Of a stretch of DNA of 8,698 bases, positions 6,380 to 8,698 are shown piece by piece. The stretch spans positions 1 through 8,698 of the forward strand of contig JAEYWW010000090.1 of the NCBI GenBank assembly GCA_023428805.1, given 5' to 3'. The number at the start of each line of letters is the position of its first letter. Positions within the stretch are counted from its first letter, which is position 1. Source of the DNA: Armatimonadota bacterium. Its GTDB lineage: Bacteria > Armatimonadota > Fimbriimonadia > Fimbriimonadales > Fimbriimonadaceae. Below the pieces are notes generated by a model. It was not told the DNA's origin. It did not search any database and saw only the letters and a list, made by a program, of their open reading frames with translations. Made by a program: the position numbers and the translations under genes.

Positions 6380-6775
6380 TTACCAGACCTCGCAGATGAC
6401 CTCGCCGCCGATCTTTCGGCGTCGGGCCTCTCGGTCGGTCATGACTCCCTGGCTCGTGGTGAGGACCTGGGTGGCGAGTCCGCTTCGAATCGGGCGCAGC
6501 TCATTGGCTTGGCGATAGACGCGGAGGCCGGGGGTGCTGACGCGCTTGATCGAGTGGATGATCGGCTTTCGTCGGGAGTCGTACTTCAAATGAACTCGGA
6601 TCGTCGGGAACTTGCCTTCGGTGACCACTTCGGAGCCCTTGATGAAGCCTTCCTGCTCAAGAATGCGGAGGACTTCCAGCTTGATCTTGCTGTGGGGGGC
6701 ATCGACGGTGAGGTGGCGCGCTTGCAGGCCGTTCTTGACGCGGGCGAGCAGGTCGGCGATGGGATCGCTGTGCAT
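6380..6775 (-). CDS. rpsH: Ribosomal protein uS8 (S8)
   Basis: Primary 16S rRNA-binding protein of the 30S central domain. In E. coli it also represses the spc operon by binding a 16S-like site at rplE. The product is 131 residues, the usual size. The N terminus (SDPIADLLARVKNGLQA) and the C-terminal signature TTSQGVMTDREARR (106-119) followed by GGEV and a terminal Trp identify it. The ATG at 6775 has GCGGAG eight bases ahead, and the gap to the rpsN stop is 19 nt. The classical S8 target lies at rplE, which is absent upstream here, so feedback by S8 on this block must act elsewhere or not exist. That last point is inference. Confidence 0.98.
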   Translation of the reverse strand: MHSDPIADLLARVKNGLQARHLTVDAPHSKIKLEVLRILEQEGFIKGSEVVTEGKFPTIRVHLKYDSRRKPIIHSIKRVSTPGLRVYRQANELRPIRSGLATQVLTTSQGVMTDREARRRKIGGEVICEVW

Positions 6776-6794
6776 GTTCTGTTCTCCGCGAGCC

Positions 6795-6980
6795 CTACCA
6801 GCTCGACTTCTTCACGCCGGGGAGCAGGCCCTTGTGAGCGCTGCTGCGAAGACAAATTCGGCAGATGCCGAAGAATCGGACGTAGCCCTTGGAGCGTCCG
6901 CAGAGGCTGCAGCGATTGTAGCCGCGCACCTTGAACTTGGGCTTTTCCTTCTGTTTGATAATCAAACACTGTTTGGCCAT
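6795..6980 (-). CDS. rpsN: Ribosomal protein uS14, zinc-binding type (S14 type Z)
   Basis: 30S head protein needed late in small-subunit assembly. The product is 61 residues, the short zinc form, with Cys24-Cys27 (RCSLCGR) and Cys40-Cys43 (ICRICLR) as ligands and the terminal [14 protein letters not shown] motif. The long, cysteine-free type has about 100 residues. The ATG at 6980 is preceded by GGCGGG about ten bases ahead, a weaker Shine-Dalgarno than those of the later genes. In most bacteria rplE lies immediately upstream; here there is a 471-nt non-coding region and then a divergent gene. rpsN therefore seems to be the first gene of its transcript, driven by the promoter at 7086-7107 and carrying an untranslated leader of about 112 nt. 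Confidence 0.97.
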   Translation of the reverse strand: MAKQCLIIKQKEKPKFKVRGYNRCSLCGRSKGYVRFFGICRICLRSSAHKGLLPGVKKSSW

Positions 6981-7092
6981 AGATTTATTTCCCGCCGTTC
7001 CCGGACCGGTTCGCTTTGGAGGCCAGAATTGAATCCCATCGCGCCTTGCCCGTGGCCTGGCTGTGAAACGCCCGAGACATGCTCCGACGCAA
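6981..7092 (-). promoter_or_regulatory. Untranslated leader of the rpsN-infA transcript
   Basis: About 112 nt separate the predicted start of transcription (near 7092) from the rpsN ATG, almost the same length as the rpmJ leader. UGCGUC at 7091-7086 can pair with GGCGCG at 7045-7040 with two G-U pairs, mirroring helix P1 of the rpmJ leader. A competing helix is CCUUGC 7094-7089 with GCAAGG 7049-7044. AGGCCA 7058-7053 can pair with UGGCCU 7025-7020. These helices are not all compatible with each other, so the fold is less certain than that before rpmJ. No coding potential is seen here. Confidence 0.45.
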
Positions 7093-7107
7093 GGGGGGAT
7101 GATACCA
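7086..7107 (-). promoter_or_regulatory. Extended -10 promoter for rpsN
   Basis: TGG at 7107-7105 followed by TATCAT at 7104-7099 on the minus strand forms an extended -10 element with one mismatch to TATAAT. A run of six C (7098-7093) forms a GC-rich discriminator. There is no clear -35. Over 25 aligned bases starting at the TGG it matches the rpmJ promoter at 20 positions with no gaps, including the initially transcribed CTTGCGTC. That shared spacing is the main support. Confidence 0.7.
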
Positions 7108-7200
7108 GCGGAGTCTCAGCGAACCTGGGGCCAGCGGGACGCTTCGATGCGCGGGGTGGAGAAATCAGGGCGTTTGGCCCGGGTGGGCATCAAGGATGCG

Positions 7201-7227
7201 GGCCAGCAGAGCCGCCCAGTGCTGGCC
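7201..7227. repeat. Perfect 8-bp inverted repeat
   Basis: GGCCAGCA at 7201-7208 and TGCTGGCC at 7220-7227 enclose an 11-nt loop. It lies about 95 nt upstream of the rpsN promoter in GC-rich non-coding DNA. No T run follows on either strand. It may be a protein site or simply part of the same repeat-rich spacer as the larger element to its right. Confidence 0.45.
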
Positions 7228-7250
7228 GCGACTGAGCGTGGACGCCCGAA

Positions 7251-7345
7251 GCTTGGGAGGGGACCAGCCTCGCGGGAGCTCGGCCCTCCAATCGCAACTT
7301 TCCTTGGAGGGCCGAACTCCTGTGAGGCCGTGCTCGCTTCCAAGC
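7251..7345. repeat. Long imperfect inverted repeat, arms of about 41 nt
   Basis: The left arm 7251-7291 and right arm 7304-7345 are near inverse complements around a 12-nt centre. The inner 12 bp (TCGGCCCTCCAA 7280-7291 with TTGGAGGGCCGA 7304-7315) are perfect. A C/A mismatch and GGAG/CTCC follow, then further pairing interrupted by mismatches, ending in GCTTGG/CCAAGC. Several differences between arms are C/T or G/A changes that remain G-U pairs in a plus-strand RNA. It resembles a REP- or MITE-like palindromic element; copy number elsewhere in the genome cannot be seen. No open frame across it looks real. Confidence 0.6.
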
Positions 7346-7421
7346 CTCCTCAAAGCTGTCATATCGCGCCAGCGCAGAGCACTCCGTGATCATCAATTTT
7401 CTGAGACGATCAATCAACTTT

Positions 7422-7449
7422 CACGGCACCTTGTGAGTAGAATGCCGTG
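7422..7449 (+). promoter_or_regulatory. Candidate promoter with overlapping operator-like palindrome for the DinB-like gene
   Basis: TAGAAT at 7438-7443 matches TATAAT at five of six positions and lies eight bases before the ATG at 7452. A transcript from it would start at or within about two bases of the ATG, making a leaderless message; no Shine-Dalgarno is present. The inverted repeat CACGGCA (7422-7428) and TGCCGTG (7443-7449), 14 nt apart, brackets the -10 box and could be a repressor site. AT-rich near-repeats of GATCATCAA / GATCAATCAA lie at 7388-7417. All of this is pattern reading; no -35 is convincing. Confidence 0.4.
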
Positions 7450-7451
7450 CC

Positions 7452-7931
7452 ATGAGCCATCTTAATCTGAAGGAATACGCGATCAAAAATCTGAACGACA
7501 CCTGCAAGCGCTATTGCGAAGACCTGGAGACGATGTCGGTGGAGCAGTTGACTGAAAAAGTGAACGGCACCGGACGCGCCGCTCTCGATTTCACCGCCGA
7601 GACCGCCTTCGTCAACCGAATGTTCGCCGCCAGAATCCGCCGAGATGCGGCCCCTGAATGGCCCTGGAATGATGATTGGCCGACCGCGCCCGAGGGCTAC
7701 ACAAAGGAGGCCGCCATCCAGGACATGAAGGACTCCGTCGCCGAGGTCGTCGCCGCTCTCGAGCCCGTCGCCGAAGACAAGATGACCGAGGAATTCGAGG
7801 TGTCCGAGGGCAAGAACAGCACCGCATTCGGCTCCGCAAACTTCGTCTTCATGCACATGATGTACCACTGCGCCCAGCTCAATTACTACCAGGCGGTCAA
7901 GGGCGATATGGAGGTTCATTGGTCGGTTTGA
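7452..7931 (+). CDS. DinB/YfiT-like four-helix protein, function unknown
   Basis: A 159-residue soluble, mostly helical, acidic protein transcribed away from the ribosomal block. The best family match I can make is the DinB/YfiT-like superfamily of four-helix-bundle proteins, which often bind a metal through three histidines and in some members act as thiol-dependent transferases. The support is the helix-4 segment FVFMHMMYHCAQLNYYQ at 131-147, with an HxxxH pair (His135, His139), then the C-terminal GDMEVHW. The helix-2 position that usually carries the first metal His is occupied by FTAETAFVNRMF (47-58), with no His, so metal binding may be altered or lost. Another recurring segment is the Trp-rich EWPWNDDWP (69-77). 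No signal peptide or membrane helix is seen. The start at 7452 is the first ATG and lacks a Shine-Dalgarno. A role in stress or resistance is sometimes assigned to this family, but nothing here shows it. Confidence 0.7.
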   Translation: MSHLNLKEYAIKNLNDTCKRYCEDLETMSVEQLTEKVNGTGRAALDFTAETAFVNRMFAARIRRDAAPEWPWNDDWPTAPEGYTKEAAIQDMKDSVAEVVAALEPVAEDKMTEEFEVSEGKNSTAFGSANFVFMHMMYHCAQLNYYQAVKGDMEVHWSV

Positions 7932-7932
7932 G

Positions 7933-7983
7933 CGGCCACTCCTGCAGAAGCATTTGGCCGACGTCATTGATCTGCGCCGGCCA
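7933..7983. other. Interlocking short inverted repeats between convergent genes
   Basis: CGGCCA (7933-7938), TGGCCG (7955-7960) and CGGCCA (7978-7983) alternate, so the middle copy can pair with either neighbour over 6 bp. They fill the 67-nt gap between two converging stop codons. No T run follows in either direction, so a bidirectional intrinsic terminator is possible but weak. Confidence 0.3.
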
Positions 7984-7998
7984 ACGCTCTGTCAGCTA

Positions 7999-8664
7999 CT
8001 ATTCCCTCTGTGCGAAGTTTGAATAGAGTTTCTGTGCCTTCTCCTCAAGCATCGCCCACGTTCTTACAGGAGTCTGCTGATCGTGAGAATTGTAGGTCCC
8101 TATCAACCCGCATGCCTCCATGTCTGGTCGAGCGCTTTGATAAGCCCAGAGCATTTTTTCTGCTTTCTCCTTACCGCTCAAAGCAATCGGATTGTCGCCT
8201 TGCGAGATTGCGATCACAGGCGCAAGAAAAAGGGTACTGGTCACGTTGATGACTTTGTTGCCCTCATCTGTCTGGCCTATCAAATACTGCACTCGCATCT
8301 GGCGATCAGAATCTTTAATGCTGTATGTTTGAGTTGCGGAAAGTGCATTGGAAGCCTGCTCAAAGAATGGTTCGCCTGCACATGTAAGCTTCCCACCTGC
8401 TAGGCGTTCTGCCCTGTCAAGCAAGGCAACCATCTTGTTGCGATCCAATTTGAGCGCGTCGCGTTCTGAGGGCTGAGACAACGCCAAGAGCATATCAGCA
8501 TCCTTTGTTTCAAGTGCCTTGACTGCTCGAAGTGCTACTTCCCGAGCAGTCAACGGCTTTTGATAAATCCTCCAAACCACCACGCCGGCCGTTCCAAGAA
8601 GGATTGCACTCAGAACAATCCACTTGTATGATTCGCTATTGCGTTTTTTATCCGAAGCAAACAT
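7999..8664 (-). CDS. Hypothetical protein with one N-terminal membrane anchor
   Basis: I do not recognise the family. The product from the ATG at 8664 is 221 residues. A short basic head (MFASDKKRNSESYK) precedes a single hydrophobic helix at about 14-32 (WIVLSAILLGTAGVVVW), giving an N-in anchor with the rest outside the membrane; there is no lipobox. The exposed part starts with LTAREVALRAVKALETKDAD (38-57), a pattern seen in NTF2-like or DUF4878-type extracytoplasmic domains where a helix precedes a small beta cone. That resemblance is weak. Two cysteines (about 95 and 185) could form a disulfide. Codon and base usage are clearly lower in GC than the ribosomal block. No Shine-Dalgarno precedes the ATG, and the frame stays open to the window edge, so the true start may lie outside. 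Confidence 0.65.
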   Translation of the reverse strand: MFASDKKRNSESYKWIVLSAILLGTAGVVVWRIYQKPLTAREVALRAVKALETKDADMLLALSQPSERDALKLDRNKMVALLDRAERLAGGKLTCAGEPFFEQASNALSATQTYSIKDSDRQMRVQYLIGQTDEGNKVINVTSTLFLAPVIAISQGDNPIALSGKEKAEKMLWAYQSARPDMEACGLIGTYNSHDQQTPVRTWAMLEEKAQKLYSNFAQRE

Positions 8665-8698
8665 GATCTTGCAGTGCGTCGCCGTTGCAGGTGTAGTC
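8648..8698 (-). CDS. Possible 3' end of an upstream gene (very short, tentative)
   Basis: In a frame different from the hypothetical protein, the minus strand enters the window reading DYTCNGDALQDHVCFG and stops with TAA at 8650-8648, overlapping the start of the 8664 gene by 17 nt. Sixteen codons are too few to prove a gene. If it is real, the 8664 gene is the second of a pair with overlapping ends and would be translationally coupled, which would explain its lack of a Shine-Dalgarno. Confidence 0.2.
   Translation of the reverse strand, partial: DYTCNGDALQDHVCFG

Noticed and set aside
7063..7465. Several short frames on both strands between rpsN and the DinB-like gene
   Set aside because: They overlap one another, the palindrome and the rpsN promoter, and show low-complexity Arg/Ala/Pro content typical of GC-rich non-coding DNA.
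7410..7967. 185-residue minus-strand frame opposite the DinB-like gene
   Set aside because: A mirror of the plus-strand gene; the plus frame has the recognisable helix-4 motif and composition.
1..8698. CRISPR array, tRNA, rRNA, transposase or toxin-antitoxin pair
   Set aside because: No regularly spaced repeats, no cloverleaf or rRNA segments, and no transposase, nuclease or paired small genes were seen in either strand.

Overview
The window is a bacterial chromosome segment dominated by a minus-strand block of translation and secretion genes. Reading in the direction of transcription (right to left) the order is rpsN (zinc type), rpsH, rplF, rplR, rpsE, rpmD, rplO, secY, adk, map, infA, then a 349-nt gap, then rpmJ, rpsM and the first 78 codons of rpsK, which runs off the left edge. 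This is the distal half of the spc operon followed by the start of the alpha operon. The zinc-binding S14 and L36, the short-lid adenylate kinase, the tight ATGA/GTGA junctions and the clear Shine-Dalgarno sequences point to a moderately GC-rich, free-living bacterium. My impression from protein style is a lineage such as Armatimonadota, but that is a low-confidence inference from memory and not something the sequence proves.

Layout. 1-760: rpsK (partial), rpsM and rpmJ. 761-1109: non-coding gap holding, in transcription order, one or two weak terminator-like hairpins behind infA, an 8-bp hairpin, an extended -10 promoter with a perfect TATAAT, and a folded leader of about 108 nt that ends at the rpmJ Shine-Dalgarno. 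1110-6980: eleven tightly packed genes, infA back to rpsN, several overlapping by 4 or 8 nt and so probably translationally coupled. 6981-7451: non-coding region with a second promoter driving rpsN, two strong inverted repeats, and a possible promoter/operator for the next gene. 7452-7931: a plus-strand gene for a DinB-like helical protein. 7999-8664: a minus-strand gene, convergent with the last, for an unidentified protein with one N-terminal membrane anchor and a lower-GC composition.

How it works together. The ribosomal proteins, IF-1, SecY, adenylate kinase and methionine aminopeptidase serve protein synthesis, nascent-chain processing and export. The conventional cluster is cut in two places: rpsN is not preceded by rplE, and infA is separated from rpmJ. 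At both cuts lies a nearly identical module: an extended -10 (TGG-TAT-A/C-AT), a C-rich discriminator and an initially transcribed CTTGCGTC, with the same spacing and a similar leader length (about 108 and 112 nt). In the rpmJ leader, and less certainly in the rpsN leader, the conserved CTTGCGTC is the 5' strand of a helix closing a structured domain. The best candidate here for something undescribed is therefore a shared promoter-plus-RNA-leader system coordinating separated ribosomal protein transcription units. Secondary oddities are a Gly/Arg-rich N-terminal extension on IF-1, a long Lys/Ala/Pro tail on L30, and a 41-nt-arm imperfect inverted repeat upstream of the rpsN promoter.
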